Shown: one piece after another, positions 35,819-44,073 of the stretch
Numbering within the stretch: the first letter of the stretch is position 1
Layout of the letters: each line of letters opens with the position of its first letter
NCBI GenBank assembly: GCA_963721005.1
Contig: CAVRHR010000003.1
Coordinates: forward strand, 1,736,001 to 1,800,000
Length of the DNA stretch: 64,000 bases
Reading direction: 5' to 3'
Origin: VAZQ01 sp963721005
Lineage (GTDB): Bacteria > Pseudomonadota > Alphaproteobacteria > Rhizobiales > Xanthobacteraceae
Position numbers and translations under genes: made by a program
The notes under the pieces: generated by a model
Told to the model about the DNA's origin: nothing
Databases searched by the model: none
Seen by the model: the letters and a program-made list of their open reading frames with translations, nothing else

Positions 35819-37276
35819 ATGCCCCCGCCCGCAGGATACTTGACCAGCGCCGCCATCGAAGGTGTGCTCGCGCTCCTCCACGCCGCTTACCCCACCTTCA
35901 CAGAGCTGATCCAGCTCCCGGAGGCCACGGTGGAACAGCGGGTCATCCGCGCCCTGCGTATTCGCGCCGGCGGAGGCGACCGCAACGGCGTCCTGCTTGT
36001 AGGCGGCCACCATGCCCGCGAGTTGATCAACCCCGACGCGCTGGTGGGTCTGGCGTACCAGCTGTGCTGGGCTTACGATAACAATCTCGGCATCACGCTC
36101 GGCCCCACGGTTTGGTCGGCCAGAGACATCCGGCTGCTGGTGGAGGGGCTGGACATCTTTGTGCTTGCGAATGTCAACCCCGACGGGCGCGAGTTCGTCC
36201 GGGCCTCCAGCGAGCCCCTGGATCAATGGTGGCGAAAGAACCGCGGATTCAATGCAGATGGCAGCCGCGGGACTGATCTCAACCGCAACTACGACTTTCT
36301 TTGGCAATGGCTTATCGGCCAAACCAGCAGCTCGCCAGGTAGCGATGTGTATCATGGGAGCGCCCCATTCTCGGAGCCCGAAACTCGTAACGTCCGCTGG
36401 CTGCTTGATACCTATTCGAACATCACTGGTTACGTCGATGTCCACTCGTACGAGGAACTAGTCCTATACGCATGGGGCGATGACGGGAACCAGAGCGCCA
36501 ATTCCAGCCAGAACTTCCTGAACCCCGTCTGGGACGGGCTGCGGGGCACATCGGGCGGCTACGGCGAGTACATCCCAGCCTCGGACGAAGCGAAGTTCAA
36601 GGACATGGGCAACAAGATTCGAGATGCCATCGCAGGGGTGCGAGGCCGAACCTACACGGTGGAGCAGGGGTTCACCCTCTACGGAACCACGGGGACCTCA
36701 TCCGACTATGCCTATAGCCGTTTCTTCGGCCCGGGAGGAAAGCGCAAAGTGTGGGCTTTCGCGATCGAGAGCAATCGCAACGACGGTAGCATGGCAGACG
36801 GATTCCAGCCTGCCTATTCCGTCGCGCTTGAGGTGGGCAAGGAAGTGCAAGCGGGCCTAATCCAGTTCATGACCTCCTGCCTGTGTGTCGTGCGGGAGGT
36901 CGGCAAGACCCTGCTCGGCCCCGAGGTCTTGGAGGGCCTTCGCAATTTCCGAGATGTCGAGATGGTGGAAAGCGCTCGTGGGCGGAAATGGGTGAATCTC
37001 ATCGAGCTGCACGGCGAGGAGGTCCTCCGCCTCCTCCTAAAGGATGGCGCGACGTGGAAAGCGGCGGGCAATATCCTTTCGGCCAGCGCCGCGATTGTGC
37101 TGGGCCGGGAGAGCGCATCTCCCCCGAAGATCGATCGGCCGCTTGTCGCGCAGATGCAACGTTTCGCCGCACAACTGGAGAAGCGGGCCAGCCCACGCCT
37201 GAAGCAGGCATTGGCCGACGTACGCCGGGATCTTGCCAAGGTGGCAGGCAAAACTGCCCGACAGGTCCTTCGCTGA
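35819..37276 (+). CDS. M14-family zinc carboxypeptidase with a CFI-box-like C-terminus
   Basis: The frame opens with TTG at 35792, but the ATG at 35819 lies one base after the preceding stop and is the likelier start; 485 residues. Zinc ligands and active site: 'LLVGGHHARELINPDALVGL' (H65, E68), 'VLANVNPDGREFVR', 'GTDLNRNYDFLW' (Asn-Arg), His in 'GYVDVHSYEELVLY' and Glu in 'VWAFAIESNRNDG'. After the catalytic domain (about residue 360) comes 'LLGPEVLEGLRNFRDVEMVE' with SARGRKWVNLI. This resembles the CFI-box-CTERM domain. An Ala/Lys/Arg-rich tail ends the protein. No signal peptide: a cytoplasmic M14 enzyme with the paired small protein as likely partner. Confidence 0.88.
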   Translation: MPPPAGYLTSAAIEGVLALLHAAYPTFTELIQLPEATVEQRVIRALRIRAGGGDRNGVLLVGGHHARELINPDALVGLAYQLCWAYDNNLGITLGPTVWSARDIRLLVEGLDIFVLANVNPDGREFVRASSEPLDQWWRKNRGFNADGSRGTDLNRNYDFLWQWLIGQTSSSPGSDVYHGSAPFSEPETRNVRWLLDTYSNITGYVDVHSYEELVLYAWGDDGNQSANSSQNFLNPVWDGLRGTSGGYGEYIPASDEAKFKDMGNKIRDAIAGVRGRTYTVEQGFTLYGTTGTSSDYAYSRFFGPGGKRKVWAFAIESNRNDGSMADGFQPAYSVALEVGKEVQAGLIQFMTSCLCVVREVGKTLLGPEVLEGLRNFRDVEMVESARGRKWVNLIELHGEEVLRLLLKDGATWKAAGNILSASAAIVLGRESASPPKIDRPLVAQMQRFAAQLEKRASPRLKQALADVRRDLAKVAGKTARQVLR

Positions 37277-37489
37277 CCGGCGCGAGAAACCTTATCCGCT
37301 CTCCGGAGGCCGGCCGTGTGAATGCTGACCGCGAGCGAGGCGCCCGCGTCTAGGCGAGGTGATGCCGCTGATGGCGGCACGGTTGGGGAGACAAGCTGGG
37401 ACGCGGTCACTGTGGCGTGGCACAACGGCCGGGTTGCCAAAGTGCATCCCTCTGACGACTATATTTCGGAAGTTGGCTAGGACCTTTGC

Positions 37490-37681
37490 ATGTTACATAT
37501 AGAGCCCTGGGTTAAGGCGGCCGAATGCGAACGTGTAATACGCGTCGTCGCTGATCCTGAGCGCCGTTCGGTGCTGATGAGCTTACAAGGCTTTTGGGTG
37601 GCGCTCGGCAACGAAGGGCAACTCTCCGGTTCAGGCAAGCAGGCCCAGTGCCCGAGATTGCGCAGATACACGTCGAGATGA
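37490..37681 (+). CDS. Small protein, possible
   Basis: 63 residues from an ATG with AGGA 8 bases upstream. 'KAAECERVIRVVADPERRSV' and 'LMSLQGFWVALGNEG' have the look of the short Bradyrhizobium proteins with A-x-E-C-E-x-x-A...D-P-x-x-R...L-x-x-x-W. The last 20 residues do not. It may be a frameshifted or degraded copy. Confidence 0.4.
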   Translation: MLHIEPWVKAAECERVIRVVADPERRSVLMSLQGFWVALGNEGQLSGSGKQAQCPRLRRYTSR

Positions 37682-37725
37682 TGGACCTTATATAAGAACG
37701 CTATGAACCAACCAGGGTTTGCACA

Positions 37726-38013
37726 TCAGATTCCGGTGCGTGATACAGCAATATCTTGCTCGATACTTGAGAGGCGTCGCAACTTTCGTCGATCCGCCAT
37801 CTGGGCGCGATAATAGTCGAGAACAAATAGACGAAGGGCCGACGACAGGTTGTCCTGAGCGCGCTCACTGTCGATTGCCGACACCATTTTCGACAAGGTC
37901 AGATCGCGACTGGTCGAGATTTCTTTGAGCCCCTTCCAGAAAGCGTCTTCGAGGCTGACGCTGGTCTTGTGGCCACCGATAACGATCGAGCGTTTGACGA
38001 CGGGCGATCTCAT
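37726..38013 (-). CDS. Ribbon-helix-helix DNA-binding-type protein
   Basis: The ATG at 38013 has GGGAGGGGG before it; 95 residues. 'VVKRSIVIGGHKTSVSLEDA' is the ribbon strand and 'FWKGLKEISTSRDLTLSKMV' the first helices, as in the small RHH family (RHH_4) common in Rhizobiales. The second half 'NLSSALRLFVLDYYRAQMAD' with a Lys/Arg tail is also family-typical. A role as transcriptional regulator or antitoxin is likely; no toxin gene is visible beside it. Confidence 0.8.
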   Translation of the reverse strand: MRSPVVKRSIVIGGHKTSVSLEDAFWKGLKEISTSRDLTLSKMVSAIDSERAQDNLSSALRLFVLDYYRAQMADRRKLRRLSSIEQDIAVSRTGI

Positions 38014-38276
38014 TGCCCCCTCCCTGTTTCGAATCAACGTGAAGCGAACTCAGGGGGCCCGTCGAACAGCCTGGAGATTACGCGCGACCTTCTGCAATCA
38101 TTAAAATTGCAAGCCAGAGAAGCCGTTCTCACGCCCCAACCGTTCGTTCAACTAGCGAAATTTGAAGTGATCCCCCCGGACCCAACAACCCATTCGCAGG
38201 GGAGAATATAGGGTAGAAATGTGCTCGCACGGAGGCGAGCGCACAACATTTTTGACGCGCCGGGTGTGCTAAACTG

Positions 38277-38600
38277 TGAATACTCCACCGCCTAAAGGCG
38301 GTGGCTTCGAGTTACGGCTTAAAGCCGGATTTGGTCCGCCTTCGGCGGACTCAGCTCAGGTCACTGTGAAGTTGTCATCCGGTTCCGGTGGCTTCTGGTT
38401 CTTGATGTACCCGACCCATGCCTCGTCAGTTGCGTTCTGCTGCTGGCAACCCAGTAGGCCCTGCCCCGCAATTGCTGGCCCCAGGCTGTCCGCTTCTACG
38501 CTTCCATCCAGCTATTCTACCTTTGGAAGCGTCGCGATCCCAGCCGCCTAAAGGCGTGGGGTTTCCTGATCCCCTATCGGGGACTCTAAACCGCTTCGGG
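38277..38600 (-). mobile_element. IS200/IS605-type element remnant with both hairpin ends
   Basis: The left part carries perfect hairpins CCGCCTAAAGGCGG (38289-38302 region), CGGCTTAAAGCCG and CCGCCTTCGGCGG in a row. The right part carries CCGCCTAAAGGCG with CCCCTATCGGGG. Between them, on the minus strand, about 40 codons end at 38356 and read 'NATDEAWVGYIKNQKPPEPD' and DNFTVT. This is the C-terminus of a Y1 (HUH) tyrosine transposase. Most of tnpA is deleted, but the subterminal hairpins used in single-strand transposition remain. Confidence 0.65.
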
Positions 38601-38969
38601 AGTGTCCAAACCTTTGTCAGGGCTGACGGGGCGGGCTGCTCGACGCGGAGCGGTGCAGCGGTGCCCAGTGCTAATCGCGGGATGAAATTCAAAGCAGCGG
38701 TTCCGGATCACAGCGCCTGGCGAACGATCTGGAATGGCCGGTCGCTGACCGGTAATATGTTGCTGCGCTCCCTGAATCGGCGCACTTCGCCGCGGGATTT
38801 TCCGAAGGGGTGGTTCATTAGCAGCCGCGGTACGCCGACCTTTTTCACGTGAGGGTTGGGTAACTACGCACCATTCACCATCGAAATTGATTCCAGAATG
38901 AAGATATGATTTCCACTCTGAGCGCCGACTCAGATACCTCTCGGGGGCCTCCTCCAGAGGAGATCACCT

Positions 38970-39062
38970 ATGGACACTTCGCTTTTCGTCAGTCTACTCG
39001 TGGCCCTATTATTAGCATGGGCGTTCGTGATTCATGCAATGATGCGTGAATCTACTGAGTAG
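38970..39062 (+). CDS. 30-residue single-pass membrane microprotein
   Basis: ATG 38970 is preceded by AGAGGAG at good spacing. The product is MDTSLFVSLLVALLLAWAFV plus IHAMMRESTE: one continuous hydrophobic helix with short polar ends. The strong ribosome site and clean topology favour a real gene. No family recognised. The surroundings 39063-39399 hold no other gene. Confidence 0.5.
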   Translation: MDTSLFVSLLVALLLAWAFVIHAMMRESTE

Positions 39063-39399
39063 GCGTTGGAAGTAGAGAAAGGTCGCGAATAACTGTGCTT
39101 TACCGCCATCCTGGCTTCGGCGCGTACGCGTGGGGCATCAACCCAAGAGGAGCGCAAACCTTTCGTTAATCGGGCAGATTTAATGGTAGCGGGGCCAAGT
39201 CGCTTGTTAGTTGGCGGAGCGCGGTCCCGATTCACCTATCGCAGAGGCCCTGGAATCGGGGCCGCTCTTCCAAAGGATCCGCATTGATCGGGGGTTGCGG
39301 ACACCGCTGCTTTGTGCCGATTTTGTGCAAAAGTCACCGCTTAGAACCCTTCGGACCCATACACCACAACAAGACACATGCACCACAACAAAAAGACTT

Positions 39400-39497
39400 C
39401 TAATCGATGACCTCGTCGGCGCGCCGCGCAGCATCGGCGACACATCGAGACCGAGCGTCTTGGCGGCTTTGAGGTTGATCACCAGTTCGTACTTCAC
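39400..39497 (-). pseudogene. Third C-terminal tail of an ABC_sub_bind solute-binding protein
   Basis: Reads KYELVINLKAAKTLGLDVSP-ML and, after a one-base shift, R-R-A-D-E-V-I-D with TAG at 39400-39402. These are the same last 30 residues as the tails at 20532 and about 11000. No family B repeat follows this copy. Confidence 0.75.
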
Positions 39498-39553
39498 ACC
39501 TCCGGTGCTATGCTGCTACGGCAGATCCCTTGTTTCGACACAAGGAGGTAATC

Positions 39554-40204
39554 ATGACACATCTCATCTGGTTCGGTGTTGTTCTGGCTTTGCCCTTGTC
39601 TGTGATGCCCACGACCCCGGCTCTGGCACAGTACCAAGTGCAACCCCCTCGCGAAGAATACGACAGCTTGCTTCAAAACTTTGGAAGCCGGCTCTGTCTC
39701 CAGCCAGAATACGAGGCCCCCGCCAATGGTCTCGCGATCGTGCAACAGCCGTGCAGCGGGAGCGTTTATCAGCGGTGGTTTTTTTGGGTAAAGAGCATGG
39801 AATTTCAAAAGCCCGGTATCTATTGGATCGTTAACTCCGGGAGTGGGCAGTGCCTCGACGACAGAGACGGCAAGACCGCCGACTGGTCACCGGTCCAACA
39901 GTGGACGTGCAACTACACCAGCACCACGATGCAGTGGAAGCTGGAAACCGTCGGATACAGTCCATACCCCGATTACCCGCCCTGGGGCCAGCTCATAAAT
40001 TTGCGCAGCGGAAAATGCCTCGACGTTCGCGGAGGGTCGTCGGCGCCCGGTGCGGCTCTCCAAATCTACCACTGTACGAGCACTGGCACGGTCGCGAGCG
40101 GCCATGCCAACTTGGCGCAAGTGTTCGAATGGGTAGGCACAATGCCCAGACCCCAATCGCTTTTGACGCGCGGGACGCGACCGTTAACACGTGGGACGCG
40201 GTGA
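39554..40204 (+). CDS. Exported ricin-type (beta-trefoil) lectin protein
   Basis: Start at the ATG at 39554, behind AAGGAGGT; 216 residues. Signal peptide MTHLIWFGVVLALPLSVMPT...ALA. The rest is a trefoil with Q-x-W-like repeats: 'SRLCLQPEYEAPANGLAIVQ', QPCSGSVYQRWFF, 'GQCLDDRDGKTADWSPVQQW', TCNYTSTTMQWKLE and 'GKCLDVRGGSSAPGAALQIY', HC...NLAQVFEW. It has no catalytic domain, so it is a stand-alone sugar-binding protein. The C-terminus is a short basic repeat (LLTRGTRPLTRGTR). Confidence 0.85.
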   Translation: MTHLIWFGVVLALPLSVMPTTPALAQYQVQPPREEYDSLLQNFGSRLCLQPEYEAPANGLAIVQQPCSGSVYQRWFFWVKSMEFQKPGIYWIVNSGSGQCLDDRDGKTADWSPVQQWTCNYTSTTMQWKLETVGYSPYPDYPPWGQLINLRSGKCLDVRGGSSAPGAALQIYHCTSTGTVASGHANLAQVFEWVGTMPRPQSLLTRGTRPLTRGTR

Positions 40205-40451
40205 GGGTTGGCGCGAGGGAGGAATGAAAGCGGCCGGCGCAACAAACGGCCGTTAGACCAGAGAACGACATCGCCGGAAATGGGGTCCCACGAGGTCCAA
40301 AGGTCGTGCCAAATCAAGCCCCGCGACTGGCGAGAAATGGGCGAAGGTGGTCAAGTTCGCGGGCCTCAAGCCGGATTGAGATCAATCGTCGTCGCGACGA
40401 TATTCCATAACGTCCCGATATGCGTGGTGATCGGTCAATGACCGCTCCAGG

Positions 40452-40856
40452 TCAGAACTGGAAATGCTCGCGGTGAGCACATTTTGTCTGTAATACTTCA
40501 AAAACAGTCATCTCGGCGAAAGCTTCACTTAGCCTCGAGGCATTCCCTTCACAATCTCTCGACAAGCTCGGCCGCGCCGCCAATGCCCCGGCTGCTCCGT
40601 AGGCGGTGAAGTTCGCAAGCCGGCCGTCGGGCGGTGCCACGACCATCGGGGCTGCCGCCATGGCGACGGCCACTGGCGACACCGGCGACGGCACGTCCAA
40701 CGGCAGGCCATTTTTCATCCATCCCCGAGCCGTTGACCTAGATACCCCCCAGCGCTTGGCGAGCGACGAAAAACCGACCTTCGCTAGGGTCGGATCGTTT
40801 AGAACCTGCTCAAGCGCCTGAGCGCGAAAAGTTCTACGAATTGCGGTCACGGTCAT
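40452..40856 (-). CDS. Small HTH-containing protein
   Basis: 134 residues behind GGAGGGG. 'VGFSSLAKRWGVSRSTARGW' with MKNGLPLDVP forms a helix-turn-helix of the type that guides transposases and small regulators. The middle is Ala/Pro/Val-rich and the end has two Cys/His (CAHREHFQF). No family name. It could be a DNA-binding regulator. Confidence 0.55.
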   Translation of the reverse strand: MTVTAIRRTFRAQALEQVLNDPTLAKVGFSSLAKRWGVSRSTARGWMKNGLPLDVPSPVSPVAVAMAAAPMVVAPPDGRLANFTAYGAAGALAARPSLSRDCEGNASRLSEAFAEMTVFEVLQTKCAHREHFQF

Positions 40857-41610
40857 TAATCAGCCCCTCCAATTACCGGACGCGAATCGATCCGCCAAAT
40901 CTCTCACGTGTGGGCAATAGGGTCTCGATTGAGGCGTGCGTACCCTCCGACTTCTGTGGACCGCGGCACCGGGCATCAGGGAGCTACCTTGACCTGCCGA
41001 GGCGCGACCCCAAGGTCTAAATGCCGTCGATACCATCCGGATGGGGTCAATTCAGCCGGCGTCCAAGGACGCAACAATTTCGAACATTTTCGCAACAATT
41101 TCTGTCGCGAGGGGGGCCCAATAGGCCCGGCCGTGGTGCGTCTAACAGCAAGCACCTGCCCGGCATCTCCGCTGGCAGCGCCATCTCGACCCACTAAGCC
41201 GCCCAGATCGAAAATAGTGGGGTGCTCGCCGGTAACAGTCCTCCGCTACCAGACAAAGCCCGCTACGTCAGTGGCTTGGCGGGCTTTTTCTTTCGCCAAT
41301 TTGACTAATCTGGCCCCGCGAACCTAATTCCGCGAAGTGCTATTAAAATCAATGCTTTCTGACCCCGTATGATCCTGTATCGGCTCGTCTATGTCACATG
41401 CTTGGCACATGGATTGCGATGTCTGTTCAGCAGATGTTCTGATCGAAACGCGTATGTCCTAGCTCGCCGGCACCCCGATGTCGGGCGGGTTGACGGTAGA
41501 CGTCGTGCGTGGGGCATGGCCCTTTCTCCCATTACCATTGGAAGCACGTCTGGAGCCTGGAACCCACTAATCACTCGTGAGTTTCGCGTTCGGGGCAGGG
41601 AGCGGTGCGG
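40857..41610. other. Long intergenic stretch with one terminator
   Basis: About 750 bases without a supportable gene. It contains the terminator at 41255-41290. The bases just before that (GTAACAGTCCTCCGCTACCA, 41230-41249) look like the 3' end of a tRNA, but no cloverleaf can be built upstream. Confidence 0.4.
41255..41290 (+). terminator. Rho-independent terminator
   Basis: AAAGCCCGC pairs with GCGGGCTTT around a 15-base loop and runs into TTTTTCTTT. It is the best terminator in the window, yet no gene ends directly before it on the plus strand, so it may end an unrecognised small RNA or a decayed gene. Confidence 0.75.
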
Positions 41611-41967
41611 ATGAAACGAAGCTTTGCCTACCGCAAGCACGCTCAAGACTGCCAAGCGATGGCGGAGTTGGTAACGTCGGAGAAAACCAAGTCCCGCCTA
41701 ATTGAGTTGGCGCGGTCCTTTCATCGGCTCGCGCAGATGGCCGAGCTTGCCGATCAAAGGCGGTCCCCTCGTCAGGGGGACGGCCCTATATGTCCCCCAA
41801 ACCCGCCATCTGCGGAACCAGCGAGACCCCGGCGACTTCCGCGCGGGATCGCGTCCACGGCTAAGTTGAAGCAACCGGACGCGCAAGGAAGCCCACTGGC
41901 TGAGGATAGCCCGCCACAGTCGAACCTTCGCCAAGCGAGGTGCCGGTGGGACGTGGCTGCCCGCTGA
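41611..41967 (+). CDS. Small protein of a Rhizobiales-type family
   Basis: 118 residues from ATG 41611 with CAGGGAG upstream. 'YRKHAQDCQAMAELVTSEKT', 'KSRLIELARSFHRLAQMAEL' is the short helical pattern (Y-x-x-x-A-x-D-C...A-x-x-W/F) I associate with many Bradyrhizobium small proteins. The last 60 residues are Pro/Ser/Arg-rich. Function unknown. Confidence 0.65.
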   Translation: MKRSFAYRKHAQDCQAMAELVTSEKTKSRLIELARSFHRLAQMAELADQRRSPRQGDGPICPPNPPSAEPARPRRLPRGIASTAKLKQPDAQGSPLAEDSPPQSNLRQARCRWDVAAR

Positions 41968-42046
41968 TGGAGATCAACTCAAAAACCTTCACTCGGCAAC
42001 AGCGGTGCCCGACGACAGGCGTGCCCCACGCCTGCGGCCAAAAGTA

Positions 42047-42072
42047 AAGCCCCACAACTTACAGCGGGGCTT
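42047..42072 (+). terminator. Hairpin after the 41611 gene
   Basis: AAGCCCC and GGGGCTT with a 12-base loop, 80 bases after the stop. No T-run follows on the plus strand. Confidence 0.4.
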
Positions 42073-42225
42073 GAGGAACGAGCACGGCGAACCCGAAGGC
42101 GCCTAACTTTTCCCACGAAAAGAACACAATTGAGTCCTTGGCTATGATATTGTTGTTTGGTCACGGTAATCAAACAACAAACCCGCGTTCTTGTTCGCTC
42201 GATGCCGACAGCAGGAGGGAGTCAA

Positions 42226-42684
42226 ATGAACATTCAAACAAAGCAGCCGTCAGCCTATGCGCCAACCCAGGCCGATCCTTTACGTCTCGCAAGCGCCACC
42301 ATTCAAGCCGTCGATCGGATCGGAGAAACGACCTCGGAGGAAATCGAGAAAACCGCCAAGGAAATCACGCAGGGCGCAGCCGAGATTGCGGAAAAGCTCC
42401 AAAAACTGGCGAGCGCCATTCGAGAGCACAGCAAGATCGCTAATGAACACGTTACTCAGTTTTGCGAAAAAGCCACGTCAGTGTTCGACGGTATTCGCGA
42501 GCTACAACGGAAGTTGGAGGGAGATCAAGGCGAATCATCTGGGCCCGAGATTAAGGATGACGTATTGCAGGTGCCAGTATTTCTTCAGAACGGACCGGCC
42601 GTTTTTGAGCAACCCGGCTTGAAAGACGATAAGGCGAATGCAGCGGCCTCGGGCATTGATTTCACTTTTCAACGGAAGCCTTGA
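42226..42684 (+). CDS. Phasin-like helical protein
   Basis: Start at ATG 42226 (AGGAGGGAG before it), 152 residues. Residues about 20-95 are one long amphipathic helix, 'LRLASATIQAVDRIGETTSE', EIEKTAKEITQGAAEIAEKL and 'FCEKATSVFDGIRELQRKLE', like phasins or other granule- and envelope-associated coiled coils. No signal peptide. The C-terminal third is acidic and unstructured. The role is inferred from the pattern only. Confidence 0.6.
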   Translation: MNIQTKQPSAYAPTQADPLRLASATIQAVDRIGETTSEEIEKTAKEITQGAAEIAEKLQKLASAIREHSKIANEHVTQFCEKATSVFDGIRELQRKLEGDQGESSGPEIKDDVLQVPVFLQNGPAVFEQPGLKDDKANAAASGIDFTFQRKP

Positions 42685-42706
42685 AGGCTCAGGCCGGGCA
42701 CCGCCT

Positions 42707-42880
42707 CTGCCCAAGAGGCTCGTTTCTGCCTTCATTGCCACCGCCTTTGCCAAGGACGATGCCGTGGCCTACCTCGCCCAGTGGCGTAAGGCAGATCAAT
42801 TGCGACCGAAGCTGCCCAAGCTCGCCGTCTGCCTCGATGAAGTCGAGGGAGGCCGACGGCTCGGCTATGACGTTCCGGCG
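42707..42880 (+). pseudogene. IS256-family (Mutator-type) transposase fragment
   Basis: LPKRLVSAFIATAFAKDDAV, 'AQWRKADQLRPKLPKLAVCL' and DEVEGGRRLGYDVPARLP match the segment just before the catalytic Glu of IS256 transposases (V-A-x-x-F-I-A-T-A-F...DQLRPK-PKLA). Neither the N-terminal part nor the C-terminal 'STNPLERLN' is present. Confidence 0.65.
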
Positions 42881-42987
42881 CGGCTCCCCAGAAAGCTTGG
42901 ACTTTTGCGCTGGACGAGCCGTTCGCATAGGCAGCACCAGCCCGCTACCAACCGGGATCTAGGCCGAACTGATTGCGCTGCGCTCGC

Positions 42988-43161
42988 TCACCCCTGTCTC
43001 AGTGCCACGAGCCGGTTCCGTATCTTAGGGTCGGTCTCCAACTCCGAAACGTCCCTCTTCAAAGCCGTCTGCTCGTCGGGCGCGGTAACGGTTCCGATGA
43101 ACTTCGCGGGCGTGCCCTCGATGTGGTAGATCTGCCAGCGATACTCTTTCTTCGCCGACAT
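42988..43161 (-). CDS. Small conserved-type protein (57 residues)
   Basis: ATG 43161, four bases after the stop of the coiled-coil gene at 43166. 'MSAKKEYRWQIYHIEGTPAK' and 'FIGTVTAPDEQTALKRDVSE' with LETDPKIRNRLVALRQG follow a family common in Rhizobiales (R-W-x-I-x-x-I-x-x-T-P-A-x-F-I/V-G...A-P-D-E-x-x-A). Function unknown. It appears to be an operon with the preceding microprotein. Confidence 0.7.
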   Translation of the reverse strand: MSAKKEYRWQIYHIEGTPAKFIGTVTAPDEQTALKRDVSELETDPKIRNRLVALRQG

Positions 43162-43165
43162 TGCT

Positions 43166-43315
43166 CTACTTGAGGCGTTCCAGCCTGCGCTCAATTCCCT
43201 GCACGGCCAGCGCGAGCTCGACGATGGCGCGGGCGAGTTTGTCGATCTTCTCCTCGACGGTCTTGAGCCCCGCCACCTGGCGGGCGTAGGTCTCGGCACT
43301 CTGAGATGCGTTCAT
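43166..43315 (-). CDS. 49-residue coiled-coil microprotein
   Basis: ATG 43315 to TAG 43166-43168. The product MNASQSAETYARQVAGLKTV, EEKIDKLARAIVELALAVQG, IERRLERLK shows heptad-like hydrophobic spacing over its last 30 residues. GGAAG lies shortly upstream. Gene spacing of four bases to the next ATG supports translation. Confidence 0.55.
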   Translation of the reverse strand: MNASQSAETYARQVAGLKTVEEKIDKLARAIVELALAVQGIERRLERLK

Positions 43316-43602
43316 CCTGCTTCCTATCCAGCCTTTGGAAGACAGCCTCGGCCGCCAGGAGGGTCATCGGGGGATGATAGGCGGCCGGGACCGTTGCCTC
43401 TCTGGGGGGAAAGGCGGAATCGGTATACACGCCAGGATTGGTGCCGCCACCAGATCCTCGATTAATGATGAAGGTGCATAGTTACCGGCAGACCTCATAA
43501 CTTCAGTGGACAGTGGGCGGCATTAGATCGTCGTGAATCCGGCTTAGGTGGTCGATCTCATCGGCGAGCAGTCGTTTGCTAAAGACAGCACATGCTCCGT
43601 GG

Positions 43603-43809
43603 TTAAACCCTCATGTTTCTCACCAGCGAGGCGAGCGAGCGGGCGTCCAGCCGATGCAGCACGTCCCCTAACTTTGCCGTGTTCGACTCCCCCCGGGCGA
43701 AATCGGGCCCGTAGGTTTCCCGCAGGGTGCGGATGAGGGTGTTGCCGTGTTTCTTGCTGATCTCTCCGTCCTTGTCGCGGTGACGACCGACCAGGCCTGG
43801 TTGGCTCGC
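43603..43809 (-). CDS. Small conserved-type basic protein
   Basis: I choose ATG 43809 (GAGGACACTGCG before it), 68 residues; the frame extends to 43893. 'GLVGRHRDKDGEISKKHGNT', 'LIRTLRETYGPDFARGESNT', AKLGDVLHRLDARSLASLV is a compact pattern I recall from many Rhizobiales short proteins. Function unknown. It is the last of a leftward group that starts with Ku. Confidence 0.7.
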   Translation of the reverse strand, partial: ASQPGLVGRHRDKDGEISKKHGNTLIRTLRETYGPDFARGESNTAKLGDVLHRLDARSLASLVRNMRV

Positions 43810-43883
43810 CATCGCAGTGTCCTCTGCGCTTCGTTTTTTTCCTTTAGCCGCGCCGGGGACGCCCGGTTCCATTTCGGCTTTGG

Positions 43884-44072
43884 CTAGTTGCAAGCCACCT
43901 CGGACAGTCCATTCTTCCGCGACAGAAGGCCGTGTTCAGCAGCCGCCTGCCGAACCTCGCTGACGTCTCGCTCGATGAAGTCAGCGATCACCTCGATGGA
44001 AACTCCGATCCGAAGACCGTGCGTTAGATCGTGAAGCTCGGTGACCGACCAGGGCCTGCTCATCTGTGCCAT
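43884..44072 (-). CDS. Small HTH-like protein downstream of Ku
   Basis: ATG 44072 lies one base after the restored Ku stop (44074-44076). 62 residues: 'RPWSVTELHDLTHGLRIGVS', IEVIADFIERDVSEVRQAAA, EHGLLSRK. The W-S-x-x-E-L...G-x-S-x-E-x-I-A-x-x-x-x-R pattern is a small helix-turn-helix as in SANT/GcrA-like motifs. It is coupled to Ku, hence possibly linked to DNA repair. Confidence 0.65.
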   Translation of the reverse strand: MAQMSRPWSVTELHDLTHGLRIGVSIEVIADFIERDVSEVRQAAAEHGLLSRKNGLSEVACN

Positions 44073-44073
44073 G

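Noticed and set aside
38284..38575. Possible CRISPR-like array from the repeated CCGCCTAAAGGCG
   Set aside because: Only two copies with different flanks and no regular spacers; they are the hairpin ends of an IS200/IS605 relic.
41230..41249. Possible tRNA gene ending CCTCCGCTACCA
   Set aside because: No D, anticodon or T arm can be built upstream on either strand.
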